This document shows positions 52,247 through 61,274 of a stretch of DNA of 64,000 bases, piece by piece. The stretch spans positions 124,001 through 188,000 of the forward strand of contig NZ_JAPWKD010000032.1 in the NCBI RefSeq assembly GCF_028283705.1. The letters run 5' to 3'. The notes below the pieces were generated by a model. That model was given only the letters and a program-made list of their open reading frames with translations, had not been told where the DNA came from and did not search any database. Made by a program: the position numbers and the translations under genes. This DNA comes from Pantoea sp. (GTDB lineage Bacteria > Pseudomonadota > Gammaproteobacteria > Enterobacterales > Enterobacteriaceae). Numbering within the stretch: position 1 is the stretch's first letter; each line of letters begins with the position of its first letter.

Positions 52247-52978
52247 CTAACCGGGAAATTGATAATTGCGTGATTGACTCATGACAACCCGGGCAATCAC
52301 CTGGAGACGAGCGGCCTCTTCCAGAGTCAGATACCAGGTTTCATAGCGTTTGTTGTCTGAGATAACCGCGACACGGTGATGCTGTAATTGCAGGCGTTTC
52401 AGATAAAACTGCTCATCCAGTGTAAACAGGTAAATACCGTCGCCATCGAAACGCTGTACGCTGATATCGACAAATAGCTGGTCACGCGGCGCAAACGTGC
52501 CGGCCATCGAGTCACTGTTTATGGCGATCAGACGGATATGCTCTGCCGATCGCCCGTTGAATAACAGGCGTGCTTCGTCAGGGCTATATTCGATTGCCTG
52601 AAGGGTTTCCAGCAGTTGGTCACGAGCCGCAATACCATGTGCGCTGTGCTGTCCGATATCGAGACTCTCAACCCGAAATACGGGCCGCTGTTGGTTGAAA
52701 GGATACTGAGTCACCCTTGCTGCCGGTTTTTCCATACCATACTGTAACCATTCCACGCGCACATCCAGCAGCTGACTCAGCGCCAGCAGGTTGCTGTCAT
52801 CTGGAATAGATTGGGCGTTGAACCATTTCCAGACGCCCGGCGCTGAGATTTTGCATCCTCTTGCCTGCAAGGCTTTCGCAATCTGTTGGTTCCGCCCGTG
52901 TCCAGCAATCCCCGCGCTATCGCATGCAGCAACCAGCCTGGCAGTAAAATCCTGTTTTGCACTGTCTTTTTTAACCAT
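52247..52978 (-). CDS. S24-family phage repressor (CI-like)
   Basis: Regulator of 243 residues: N-terminal helix-turn-helix (QIAKALQARGCKISAPGVWK, WFNAQSIP) and a C-terminal LexA/CI-type peptidase domain with the catalytic Ser in INSDSMAGTF and Lys in FYLKRLQLQ. No clear Ala-Gly or Cys-Gly cleavage site was seen between the domains. A perfect palindrome overlaps its start codon, which suggests autorepression. There is no divergent cro or early operon. It reads toward the lysis cassette. Confidence 0.82.
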   Translation of the reverse strand: MVKKDSAKQDFTARLVAACDSAGIAGHGRNQQIAKALQARGCKISAPGVWKWFNAQSIPDDSNLLALSQLLDVRVEWLQYGMEKPAARVTQYPFNQQRPVFRVESLDIGQHSAHGIAARDQLLETLQAIEYSPDEARLLFNGRSAEHIRLIAINSDSMAGTFAPRDQLFVDISVQRFDGDGIYLFTLDEQFYLKRLQLQHHRVAVISDNKRYETWYLTLEEAARLQVIARVVMSQSRNYQFPG

Positions 52979-52985
52979 CAGTTAA
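52971..52985. promoter_or_regulatory. Operator-like repeat, copy B, over the repressor start
   Basis: Perfect inverted repeat TTAAC-CATCA-GTTAA that includes the ATG of the S24 repressor; a related GCCATCAGGTA follows at about 52991-53001. Confidence 0.55.
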
Positions 52986-53174
52986 TAATCTGCCATCAGG
53001 TAGAGACGAAGTAGGGTTTTTATCTTTGCTACCAGTTCATTTTATATTACCGCTAGTTTACTACCTAACCGCTTTTATCAATCAAACTGAATGATCATTA
53101 TCCCCTTACTGACGTCACAAATCAGCAATGAATGGCAGAAAGTCAAAATGCGCAGGAAAAGCCAGGATCCAAGG

Positions 53175-53203
53175 TAAAAAAAAAGCACCCTTTCAGGATG
53201 CTT
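53175..53203 (-). terminator. Terminator of proBA
   Basis: AGCACCCT, loop TTC, AGGATGCT (53185-53203), followed on the minus strand by a run of about 10 T; 20 bases after the proA stop. Confidence 0.85.
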
Positions 53204-53222
53204 GTTTTACTCTGATTAAACA

Positions 53223-54476
53223 TCAACCGCGTGGCGTATCGTTGCCCCAGCCAATCCATTTGTAGGTGGTTAAGGCTTCGAGGCCCATTGGCCCACGCGC
53301 ATGAAGTTTCTGCGTACTGACCGCGACCTCGGCCCCCAGACCAAACTGGCCGCCATCGGTGAAGCGCGTGCTGGCATTAACGTAAACCGCCGACGAATCG
53401 ACCTGATTCACGAAACGGTTGGCGTTGCCGATGCTGCGTGTCAGGATGCCATCCGAGTGCTGAGTACCATGAAGCCGAATATGGTCAATCGCCTCATCAA
53501 TGCTATCCACCAGCTTGATATTCAGATCGTTCGACAGCCATTCATCGTCATATTCGGCAGCCTTAACCGCCACCACGCTGGCCGGACCGTTCTGCACCAG
53601 TGCGATGATGTTCTCATCAGCATGCAATGCAATGTTTTCCTGCGCCATACGTTGCAGGAAAGCAGTCAGGAAACGCTCGGTCTGGTCACGATGGATCAGC
53701 AGTGTTTCCAGTGAGTTACAGGCACTCGGGCGCTGCTTTTTAGCGTTGACGATTACCGTCAGCGCCGCTTCTGTGTCCATGGTTTCATCAAGATACAGAT
53801 GGCACACCCCAATCCCCCCGGTGATCACCGGAATGGTCGAGTTTTCACGGCAGAGTTTGTGCAACCCGGCACCACCGCGCGGGATCAGCATATCGACATA
53901 GCGATCCAGCTTCAGCAGCTGATTAACCAGTTCACGATCCGGGTTCTCAATTGCCTGGACGGCGCCCGCCGGTAAGCCGTGTTGCACCAGCGCGTTCTGA
54001 ATCACCCGCACCGTCGCCGCGTTAGTACGATAAGTTTCTTTACCGCCACGCAGAATCGCTGCGTTACCGGTTTTCAGGCACAGCGAGGCAACATCCACCG
54101 TGACGTTAGGACGTGCTTCATAAATCACTCCTACCACGCCTAAGGGTACCCGGCGGCGCTCAATACGCAGGCCGCTATCGAGCAACCCGCCATCAATCAG
54201 TTGTCCGACCGGATCGGCCAGACGGCACACCTGACGGACATCATCAGCAATGCCTTTCAGGCGCTGTGGATTGAGCGTCAGACGATCCAGCAGCGCGGCA
54301 CTCATGCCATTCTGGCGCGCATCAGCCAGATCCTGCTCATTCGCCGCAAGGATATCGGCGCTTTCCGCTTCCAGCCGATCGGCGATAGTCAGCAACACCT
54401 GATTTTTTTCTGCGGTGGAGAGTTCCGCCAGTTTGTACGACGCCGCACGCGCCGCTTTACCCATTTCTTCTAACAT
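53223..54476 (-). CDS. proA: Gamma-glutamyl phosphate reductase
   Basis: NADPH-dependent second step of proline synthesis, 417 residues as in E. coli. Aldehyde-dehydrogenase-type core with GVVGVIYEARPNVTVDVASL and the catalytic cysteine in KKQRPSACNSLETLL; C-terminal GPMGLEALTTYKW. AAGGAG before the ATG at 54476 (the in-frame TTG just upstream is not needed). Ten bases after proB; thrW follows in E. coli, whereas here a 3 kb phage-derived segment separates them. Confidence 0.97.
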   Translation of the reverse strand: MLEEMGKAARAASYKLAELSTAEKNQVLLTIADRLEAESADILAANEQDLADARQNGMSAALLDRLTLNPQRLKGIADDVRQVCRLADPVGQLIDGGLLDSGLRIERRRVPLGVVGVIYEARPNVTVDVASLCLKTGNAAILRGGKETYRTNAATVRVIQNALVQHGLPAGAVQAIENPDRELVNQLLKLDRYVDMLIPRGGAGLHKLCRENSTIPVITGGIGVCHLYLDETMDTEAALTVIVNAKKQRPSACNSLETLLIHRDQTERFLTAFLQRMAQENIALHADENIIALVQNGPASVVAVKAAEYDDEWLSNDLNIKLVDSIDEAIDHIRLHGTQHSDGILTRSIGNANRFVNQVDSSAVYVNASTRFTDGGQFGLGAEVAVSTQKLHARGPMGLEALTTYKWIGWGNDTPRG

Positions 54477-54486
54477 CAATCGCTCC

Positions 54487-55590
54487 TTAACTGACGATCA
54501 TATCGTCACGGTGCACGGCTACCGGGCCATATTCGTAACCGAGGATCTCGCTGATCTGCTGGCTGTGATGTCCGGCGATCATGCGCATCGCATCGCTGTT
54601 ATAACGTGTTACGCCATGGGCAATATCACGCCCTTCAAGGCTGCGAATACGGATCACTTCCCCACGTGAGAAGTTGCCCTGCACCTCACGGATGCCTTTT
54701 GGCAGTAACGAGCTGCCGCGTTCAAGAATCGCGGTCAGCGCGCCGTCATCCACGGTAATTTCACCGGCCGGTGGCGCACCAAAGATCCAGCGCTTACGGT
54801 TTTCCAGTGGCGTTTGCTGCGCGTGGAAGCGGGTGCCAACCGGTTTCCCGTCGATCACCTCGCCAATCACGTTGCTGCGGCTGCCTGCGGCGATAATCAC
54901 ATCGATACCCGCACGACAGGCAACATCCGCCGCCTGTAGCTTGGTCGCCATCCCACCGGTCCCGAGACCCGAGACGCTACCACCAGCCAGCGTGCGCAGC
55001 GCATCGTCAATCTGATGCACATCGCTGATAAGCGATGCTTCCGGATTATTGCGCGGGTCGGCCGTGAACAGCCCCTGTTGATCGGTCAGCAGCAGCAGCT
55101 TGTCAGCACCCGCCAGCATGGCGGCCAGCGCCGACAAATTATCATTATCGCCAACTTTAATTTCGGCAGTGGCAACAGCATCGTTTTCGTTGATAACCGG
55201 CACGATATGGTTATCAAGCAACGCGCGCAGCGTGTCGCGTGCGTATAGGAAACGCTCACGGTCTTCCATATCAGCACGCGTCAGCAGCATCTGCCCGATA
55301 TGAATGCCGTAAATCGAAAACAGCTGTTCCCACAGTTGGATCAGACGGCTCTGCCCCACCGCAGCCAGCAGCTGCTTTGAGGCGATGGTAGGTGGCAGTT
55401 CAGGGTAACCCAGGTGTTCGCGCCCGGCCGCCATCGCGCCCGAGGTGACGATAACAATACGATGTCCCGCCGCGTGCTGCTGCGCACACTGACGAACCAA
55501 CTCCACCATATGCGCCCGATTCAGCCGACGTGAACCGCCGGTAAGAACGCTGGTACCCAACTTGACCACAAGGGTCTGACTGCCACTCAT
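54487..55590 (-). CDS. proB: Glutamate 5-kinase
   Basis: First enzyme of proline synthesis, 367 residues, feedback-inhibited by proline in the family. Amino-acid-kinase domain (LVVKLGTSVLTGGSRRLNRA, GVGTGGMATK-like GLGTGGMATKLQAADVA) and a C-terminal PUA domain (VDDGALTAILERGSSLLPKG). Start at ATG 55590 with AGGAAA upstream. Forms an operon with proA and is divergent from phoE. Confidence 0.97.
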   Translation of the reverse strand: MSGSQTLVVKLGTSVLTGGSRRLNRAHMVELVRQCAQQHAAGHRIVIVTSGAMAAGREHLGYPELPPTIASKQLLAAVGQSRLIQLWEQLFSIYGIHIGQMLLTRADMEDRERFLYARDTLRALLDNHIVPVINENDAVATAEIKVGDNDNLSALAAMLAGADKLLLLTDQQGLFTADPRNNPEASLISDVHQIDDALRTLAGGSVSGLGTGGMATKLQAADVACRAGIDVIIAAGSRSNVIGEVIDGKPVGTRFHAQQTPLENRKRWIFGAPPAGEITVDDGALTAILERGSSLLPKGIREVQGNFSRGEVIRIRSLEGRDIAHGVTRYNSDAMRMIAGHHSQQISEILGYEYGPVAVHRDDMIVS

Positions 55591-55739
55591 GTTTTTCCTG
55601 CCATATAAGAAAAAAGTTCTGCGAAGGGACGTTTTATCAGGAGTGAGCAAGGAAGCCAACAGCCGCCGGGGGAAAAGCACAAAAATCCCCGGACAATGCG
55701 GTAGACCAAAAGTTCGCGATTAACAAGAAATCAGAAAAA

Positions 55740-55757
55740 CTGTCATAAAACTTTCAT
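55740..55757 (+). promoter_or_regulatory. Pho box of phoE
   Basis: CTGTCATAAAACTTTCAT: two 7-base direct repeats CTGTCAT / CTTTCAT with a 4-base AT spacer, the PhoB-binding arrangement, 85 bases ahead of the phoE start. Confidence 0.85.
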
Positions 55758-55841
55758 CGCTAACCGGTAAAAAGTCCCCGTGTTTTATTACAAGCTCTTT
55801 CACGAGCACAACAAATTTTACTCATTGGGATTGATAGCAAA

Positions 55842-56957
55842 ATGATGAAAAGCAAACTGGCATTAGTCGTATCCGCGCTGGCTCTGGCTTCAACCGCGCA
55901 TGCCGCTGAAGTTTATAACAAAGACGGTAACAAACTGGACTTCTACGGCAAAGTTAAAGCCGAAAACTACATGAGCGATAACGCAAGCTCAAACGGTGAC
56001 AAATCCTATGTTCGTATCGGCTTCAAAGGTCAGACAAAGATCAACGACCTGATGACCGGTTACGGCCAGTGGGAATATCAGTACAACGTCAACAACTCTG
56101 AAGGTTCAGACGCTAACACCGGCAACAAAACCCGTCTGGGCTTTGCCGGTCTGAAATTCAGCCAGTACGGTTCATTCGACTACGGTCGTAACTACGGCGT
56201 GCTGTATGACGTGGAAGGTCTGACTGACGTATTCCCGGAATTCGGCGGCGACGGTACTGCGCGTGCGGATAACTTCATGACTCAGCGTGCTACTGGCGTA
56301 GCCACTTACCGTAACAACAACTTCTTTGGCCTGGTTGATGGTCTGCGCTTCGCGCTGCAATACCAGGGCAAAAACGATTCCACCAGCGCCAACGCCCGTG
56401 GTAGCGCCACCGATACTTCTCGTCAGAATGGCGACGGTTACGGTGCATCACTGGGTTATAGCTTTGGTGATACCGGCATCAGCGCGATCAGTGCCATCAC
56501 TTCTTCTGACCGTACCAATCAGCAGGAAGCCCGTACCTACGGTAAAGGCCAGAAAGCTGAATCCTGGGGTGCTGGTCTGAAATATGACGCCAACAGCGTG
56601 TATCTGGCGGCTATCTACACCGAAACCCGCAACATGACCCCAATCAGCGGGACTTATCAGGGTGCGTCAGTTTCTGGTGCAGCGAACAAAGCACAAAACA
56701 TCGAATTGGTTGCACAGTATCAGTTTGATTTCGGCCTGCGTCCGTCACTGGGTTACGTACAGACCAAAGGCAAAGATATCGAAAACGGTATCGGCGATGC
56801 CGACCTGGTGAAATACATCGACGTGGGTGCGACTTACTACTTCAACAAAAACATGTCTGTGATGGTGGATTACAAGATCAACCAGCTGTCTGACGACAAC
56901 AAACTGGCACTCAACAGCGACGACGTCGTGGCTGTGGGTATGACTTACCAGTTCTGA
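55842..56957 (+). CDS. phoE: Outer-membrane porin, PhoE/OmpC family
   Basis: Trimeric beta-barrel porin of 371 residues: signal peptide ending TAHAAEVYNKDGNKLDFYGK, the constriction-loop PEFGGDGTARADNFM, and the terminal aromatic VGMTYQF. The Pho box and the place next to proB agree with PhoE, the phosphate-starvation porin. Two adjacent ATG codons make the start uncertain by one residue. Confidence 0.93.
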   Translation: MMKSKLALVVSALALASTAHAAEVYNKDGNKLDFYGKVKAENYMSDNASSNGDKSYVRIGFKGQTKINDLMTGYGQWEYQYNVNNSEGSDANTGNKTRLGFAGLKFSQYGSFDYGRNYGVLYDVEGLTDVFPEFGGDGTARADNFMTQRATGVATYRNNNFFGLVDGLRFALQYQGKNDSTSANARGSATDTSRQNGDGYGASLGYSFGDTGISAISAITSSDRTNQQEARTYGKGQKAESWGAGLKYDANSVYLAAIYTETRNMTPISGTYQGASVSGAANKAQNIELVAQYQFDFGLRPSLGYVQTKGKDIENGIGDADLVKYIDVGATYYFNKNMSVMVDYKINQLSDDNKLALNSDDVVAVGMTYQF

Positions 56958-56989
56958 TTTAGCTTTACCCTCAATGTGTCTGAAACCAA

Positions 56990-57017
56990 GGGCAGGCTCA
57001 TCACCTGCCCTTTTTTT
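56990..57017 (+). terminator. Terminator of phoE
   Basis: GGGCAGG, 7-base loop, CCTGCCC, T7 run; 33 bases after the stop. Confidence 0.9.
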
Positions 57018-57024
57018 ATCGCCG

Positions 57025-57426
57025 TCAGGCGCTTAATTTTACCGGCTGCTCATCAAATCCAGCAGCAGGTTTGAGATCCAGCTTCAGTTCATGAAGTGTG
57101 GCTTTAAGACGCTCGTGGAAGTTGCGCAGCGTCTCTTCTACTCTGGCGTTATTGTCTTTGCCCTTGATCGCTGAGGCACTCCAGTTCCCCGCTTTATCAA
57201 ACATACCAAACGTGTATTGGTAGGTGAAGTGATCTTCCTGCGCTTCCAGTTCCATCCACCAGCCCCAGAACTCACGGCTTTCCGGTGCCGGTTTCACATT
57301 GATGCACACGGCCAGGCAATCGAAAAAGAAGCGTGTTTCTGCGCATTTCCCTTCGCGGATATAGGGCCCCAGCTCAGTAAAACGCTTAAGCAGGCGACTA
57401 CGGGGGTGACCACTCGGTAACGACAT
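57025..57426 (-). CDS. crl: Sigma-S-binding factor Crl
   Basis: Protein of 133 residues that binds sigma-S and promotes its holoenzyme formation, supporting stationary-phase and curli genes. Diagnostic text: SRLLKRFTELGPYIREGKC, FFFDCLAVCINVKPAPE, EFWGWWMELEA. Same place as in E. coli (between phoE and frsA). Confidence 0.96.
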   Translation of the reverse strand: MSLPSGHPRSRLLKRFTELGPYIREGKCAETRFFFDCLAVCINVKPAPESREFWGWWMELEAQEDHFTYQYTFGMFDKAGNWSASAIKGKDNNARVEETLRNFHERLKATLHELKLDLKPAAGFDEQPVKLSA

Positions 57427-57472
57427 GCTAATTCTCCCTTAACTGGTTAACAGACCTTTTAACGATCGCTAC

Positions 57473-58720
57473 TTAGTCTTTTAACTGCTTTGCCAGCCAG
57501 TCGCAAATCTGATTTAGCGCTTTGTCGAAACTGCTGAAAACCGGCGCAGCCGGAATCAACAGGGCTTTACCCTGCGCCGAGGAGTTGACAATCATCCGCG
57601 CATCCTCTTCGGGGCTAAACAGATCGTTGTTCCAGTACGCCGCCAGCATCGGTATCGGCGTACGGCGTCCCAGCAGGCCCTGCACTTTCAGGGAGTAACG
57701 ATTGAGTTCCGTGCGCAGATTGCTGTCCGGGGTGGACGACATGCCAAGACGGCTTGCCAGCATATCCATATACATATCCGGCAGCTGGTCCTGACGCTGT
57801 TCATCGACAAACACGCCGTGCACCATCGCTCCCAGCGTCGCCACGGCACGCAGGCGCGGCACTTCCAGATAGGCGAGTCGCGTCGCCACATTGGCCCCAA
57901 AACGATAACCAAACAACCCCACGCGGGTGTGATCAATCCATGGCACGTTACTCAGCTCACGCAGTACCTGCTGATGCAGCTGGCTGGTGTCCTGGTTCAG
58001 CGTCCATTTACTGCTCAGGCCGACCGATGGCATATCCAGCGTCAGCATCGCGATGCCGCGCGGTGCGAGGTAATCGTGGAACAGGCGATAATGGTCAATC
58101 TGCAACGAATCCAGGCCACCGCATAACATCACCGTCGGATACGGTGCCTGCGCCTGCGCCGGCATATGCAGGAAGCCCGTCACCGGACTGCCGCCACTGA
58201 TAGGAAAGGTCAGAGTTTTCAATTCGCCAGCCAGCCGCTGGGTGGCTTCTTCATAGGCATGATTGGCGAGCACCTGAGCCTGATCGGCCAATTCATCGCC
58301 TTTAATATAAGGATAAGCCGCAAGGCTGTAGAGGTTTGCTGCATGCAGCCAGTGCTGACCCGCCAGATCATGGTTTTCGCACTGCATCGCTTCCTGCTGC
58401 CACATCCCTGCCTGCTTCGTCCACTCGAAGTTCCAGTTACCGCCACGGTAGCCAATCACCGTATCCAACAGGGCATCGCTGGTATGTTCAAGATTGCAGA
58501 TGGCGATACGCGCCAGCACTTCGCTGATTTCCTGCGGAGACAGTCCACGCCAGGTCCACAGCAGCTTATTCAGCATGCGATACCAGCAATGCTGGGTGTC
58601 GCCCTCCAGTGCGGTATGAACCTGGATGGGGTGATGGTGCTCTCGTCGCACCAGTGAGGAGGTTTCAGGATGTTTGAAACGCGGCTTAAATAGCTCTTCG
58701 CTGAGATTTTTGCTGGGCAT
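57473..58720 (-). CDS. frsA: Esterase FrsA
   Basis: Alpha/beta-hydrolase of 415 residues (E. coli FrsA/YafA, 414), reported to bind EIIA-Glc and to affect respiration-fermentation balance. N terminus LSEELFKPRFKHPETSSLV, nucleophile-elbow-like region VGLFGYRFGANVATRLAYLE, PTVMLCGGLDSLQ. Conserved neighbour of crl and gpt. Confidence 0.95.
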   Translation of the reverse strand: MPSKNLSEELFKPRFKHPETSSLVRREHHHPIQVHTALEGDTQHCWYRMLNKLLWTWRGLSPQEISEVLARIAICNLEHTSDALLDTVIGYRGGNWNFEWTKQAGMWQQEAMQCENHDLAGQHWLHAANLYSLAAYPYIKGDELADQAQVLANHAYEEATQRLAGELKTLTFPISGGSPVTGFLHMPAQAQAPYPTVMLCGGLDSLQIDHYRLFHDYLAPRGIAMLTLDMPSVGLSSKWTLNQDTSQLHQQVLRELSNVPWIDHTRVGLFGYRFGANVATRLAYLEVPRLRAVATLGAMVHGVFVDEQRQDQLPDMYMDMLASRLGMSSTPDSNLRTELNRYSLKVQGLLGRRTPIPMLAAYWNNDLFSPEEDARMIVNSSAQGKALLIPAAPVFSSFDKALNQICDWLAKQLKD

Positions 58721-58799
58721 CGTAAACTCTCTTTCCTGCGGCAGTCACGGCAGGGATCAGTTTACTGCACACTGCGGTGCTGTGCGATATCCAGAAAGC

Positions 58800-58826
58800 A
58801 CAACGCCCGGCGAAACCGGGCGTTGT
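58800..58826 (-). terminator. Terminator of gpt
   Basis: CAACGCCCGG, loop CGAAA, CCGGGCGTTG, extended by one A-T pair; 14 bases after the gpt stop. Confidence 0.8.
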
Positions 58827-58840
58827 TTGCGTTGCATCAA

Positions 58841-59299
58841 TCAGCTTTTAACGATGGGGGGAATGTAGACCACGCCCATGTCCCACGGCTGTTCTATCCA
58901 GGTGTTCTGCGGAATATCGACAATATAGTCGTCCACCAGAGCACGGCCAGCAGGCTTAGCAAAAATGGTGACAAAACGTGCTTTGGGATACATATCACGG
59001 ATCGCCTGCGCGGTGCCGCCAGTATCCACCAGGTCGTCAATGACCACAAATCCTTCACCATCGCCCTCGGCACGCTTCAGCACGGTCATTTCACGCTGAT
59101 GATCGTGATCGTAGCTGGAGATGCACACGGTATCGACATAGCGAATACCCAGTTCACGCGCCAGCAGCGATGCCGGAACCAGACCACCACGGCTGACCGC
59201 GATGATACCTTTCCACTGTTCCACAGGAAGCAGGCGCTGGGCCAGTTTACGGGCATGGATCTGTAGCATGTCCCAGGTGACGACGTATTTTTCGCTCAT
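58841..59299 (-). CDS. gpt: Xanthine-guanine phosphoribosyltransferase
   Basis: Purine-salvage enzyme of 152 residues (E. coli 152) converting guanine, xanthine and hypoxanthine to nucleotides with PRPP. N terminus MSEKYVVTWDMLQIHARKLA and PRPP loop VVIDDLVDTGGTA. The start at 59299 gives the family length; the open frame reaches 58 codons further upstream. Divergent from pepD. Confidence 0.97.
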   Translation of the reverse strand: MSEKYVVTWDMLQIHARKLAQRLLPVEQWKGIIAVSRGGLVPASLLARELGIRYVDTVCISSYDHDHQREMTVLKRAEGDGEGFVVIDDLVDTGGTAQAIRDMYPKARFVTIFAKPAGRALVDDYIVDIPQNTWIEQPWDMGVVYIPPIVKS

Positions 59300-59554
59300 A
59301 AAAGGAGTCCCGGCCAATTGAAGTTGGCTTAAAAATGTGCAAGGGGGAAAAGGTTGCGCGAGATTATAAGGATCTGTCGCGTTAAAAACCAGCATCTGAC
59401 GCATCGGTTGCGGCTTTTTAGCGCGGCTGATTACGCACCCTGTCAGAAACAGTGGTATTCTCAGCCCCATCACGTCAGATGAGCTGACGGCGATCTTTCA
59501 CTGGAACCCCGCGTGCGAGCGGCTCGTCCGCCACGCTGACACAGGAGACGCGTT

Positions 59555-61015
59555 GTGTCTGAATTGTCGCAACTTTCACCCCAGCCACTGTGGGATATTT
59601 TCGCCAAAATCTGCTCCATTCCACACCCGTCTTACCATGAAGAAGCCCTGGCCGAATACATTGTCGGCTGGGCCAAAGAGCAGGGACTTTGGGTGGAACG
59701 CGATCAGGTCGGAAATATCCTGATTCGTAAACCCGCTACCAAAGGCATGGAAAAACGCACTCCGGTCGCGCTGCAGGCTCACCTCGACATGGTGCCGCAA
59801 AAGAACAATGACACGGTGCATGACTTCACCAAAGACCCGATTCAGCCGTATGTGGATGGCGAATGGGTGAAAGCACGTGGTACCACGCTGGGTGCCGATA
59901 ACGGTATCGGTATGGCATCGGCGCTGGCGGTGCTGGCCGACAACAGCCTGACACACGGCCCGATTGAAGTGCTGCTGACCATGACGGAAGAATCCGGTAT
60001 GGATGGCGCCTTTGGTTTACAGCCAAACTGGCTGCAGGCCGATATTCTGATCAACACCGACTCAGAAGAAGAAGGTGAGATCTATATGGGTTGCGCTGGT
60101 GGTATCGATTTTATCACCACCCTGCCCCTGACGCGTGAAGCGGTGCCAGCCGGTTATGAATCCCTGCGTCTGACGCTGAAAGGACTGAAAGGCGGTCACT
60201 CTGGTGCGGATATCCATCTGGGCCTGGGCAACGCCAACAAGCTGCTGGCACGCTTCCTGGCAGCACATGCGCGCGATCTGGATGTGCGTCTGATCGAATT
60301 CACTGGCGGTACGCTGCGTAACGCTATCCCGCGTGAAGCTTTTGCCACCCTGGCTATCGACAGCCACAAAGTGGATGCCCTGAAATCTGCTGCGGCACAT
60401 TTCCAGGCCACGCTGCAAAACGAGCTGGGTATTAAAGAAAAAAACATCACGCTGCTGAGCGAACCGCTGGCGCATCAGGGCCAGGCGCTGACCACTGACT
60501 GCCGCGATCGTTTCCTTAACCTGCTCAACACCACCCCGAACGGCGTGATCCGCAATTCAGACGTGGCCAAAGGCGTGGTGGAAACCTCGCTCAACGTCGG
60601 CGTCGTGACCATGAATCAGGATAATGCCGAGATCATCTGCCTGATTCGTTCGCTGATCGATACCGGTAAAGATTACGTGGTGGAAGTGCTGACCTCACTG
60701 GGTGAACTGGCCGGTGCCAAAACCGCGCCAAAAGGCGGCTACCCGGGCTGGCAGCCGGATGCTGATTCGCCGATCATGGCGCTGACGCGTAAGACCTACG
60801 AAGCGCTGTTTGGCAAAACGCCGAACATCCAGGTGATCCACGCCGGTCTGGAATGTGGCCTGTTCAAGAAACCTTATCCTGACATGGATATGGTTTCCAT
60901 CGGCCCAACCATTACCGGCCCGCATTCCCCGGATGAGCAGGTACATGTCGCCAGCGTTGGCCTTTACTGGCAATTACTGACCTCACTGCTTAACGTGGTA
61001 CCAGAAAAAGTGTAA
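59555..61015 (+). CDS. pepD: Aminoacyl-histidine dipeptidase (peptidase D)
   Basis: Zinc dipeptidase of the M20 family, 486 residues, cleaving Xaa-His and many other dipeptides. Metal-site motifs LQAHLDMVPQ, GADNGIGMASAL and MTEESGMDGAFG are intact. The start is GTG at 59555 with AGGAG eight bases upstream, as in E. coli. Confidence 0.96.
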   Translation: MSELSQLSPQPLWDIFAKICSIPHPSYHEEALAEYIVGWAKEQGLWVERDQVGNILIRKPATKGMEKRTPVALQAHLDMVPQKNNDTVHDFTKDPIQPYVDGEWVKARGTTLGADNGIGMASALAVLADNSLTHGPIEVLLTMTEESGMDGAFGLQPNWLQADILINTDSEEEGEIYMGCAGGIDFITTLPLTREAVPAGYESLRLTLKGLKGGHSGADIHLGLGNANKLLARFLAAHARDLDVRLIEFTGGTLRNAIPREAFATLAIDSHKVDALKSAAAHFQATLQNELGIKEKNITLLSEPLAHQGQALTTDCRDRFLNLLNTTPNGVIRNSDVAKGVVETSLNVGVVTMNQDNAEIICLIRSLIDTGKDYVVEVLTSLGELAGAKTAPKGGYPGWQPDADSPIMALTRKTYEALFGKTPNIQVIHAGLECGLFKKPYPDMDMVSIGPTITGPHSPDEQVHVASVGLYWQLLTSLLNVVPEKV

Positions 61016-61033
61016 TTATTTCTTTAAGTAACT

Positions 61034-61058
61034 AACCAGGCTTCGGCCTGGTTTTTTT
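61034..61058 (+). terminator. Terminator of pepD
   Basis: AACCAGGC, loop TTCG, GCCTGGTT, T7 run; 18 bases after the stop. Confidence 0.92.
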
Positions 61059-61274
61059 ATGCCTGTTAACAAACCAGCATAATATGCTGATAAATTCTAA
61101 CCTCACTACCCTCTTTCACTACCCTGTCAGCTTCCTGCCAGTTTTAGACGCCGTTACACCCAGATGTCTGGATGGCTAATAAGATTTTGTGCTAGCTTAT
61201 GCGCTTTCGTTTGTTGCCGAGCCTGGATGTTCAGGAAAAAATGCGCCCAATTCTCTCTTTAAAAGGCCCCGTCC

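Noticed and set aside
52247..52978. SOS-cleavable repressor
   Set aside because: The Ser-Lys dyad is present, but no convincing Ala-Gly or Cys-Gly site and no LexA box were seen, so RecA-dependent cleavage is left open.
47714..53222. Complete prophage with att repeats
   Set aside because: No integrase, terminase, capsid or tail-tube genes and no duplicated tRNA end could be found in the window; only scattered phage-type genes.
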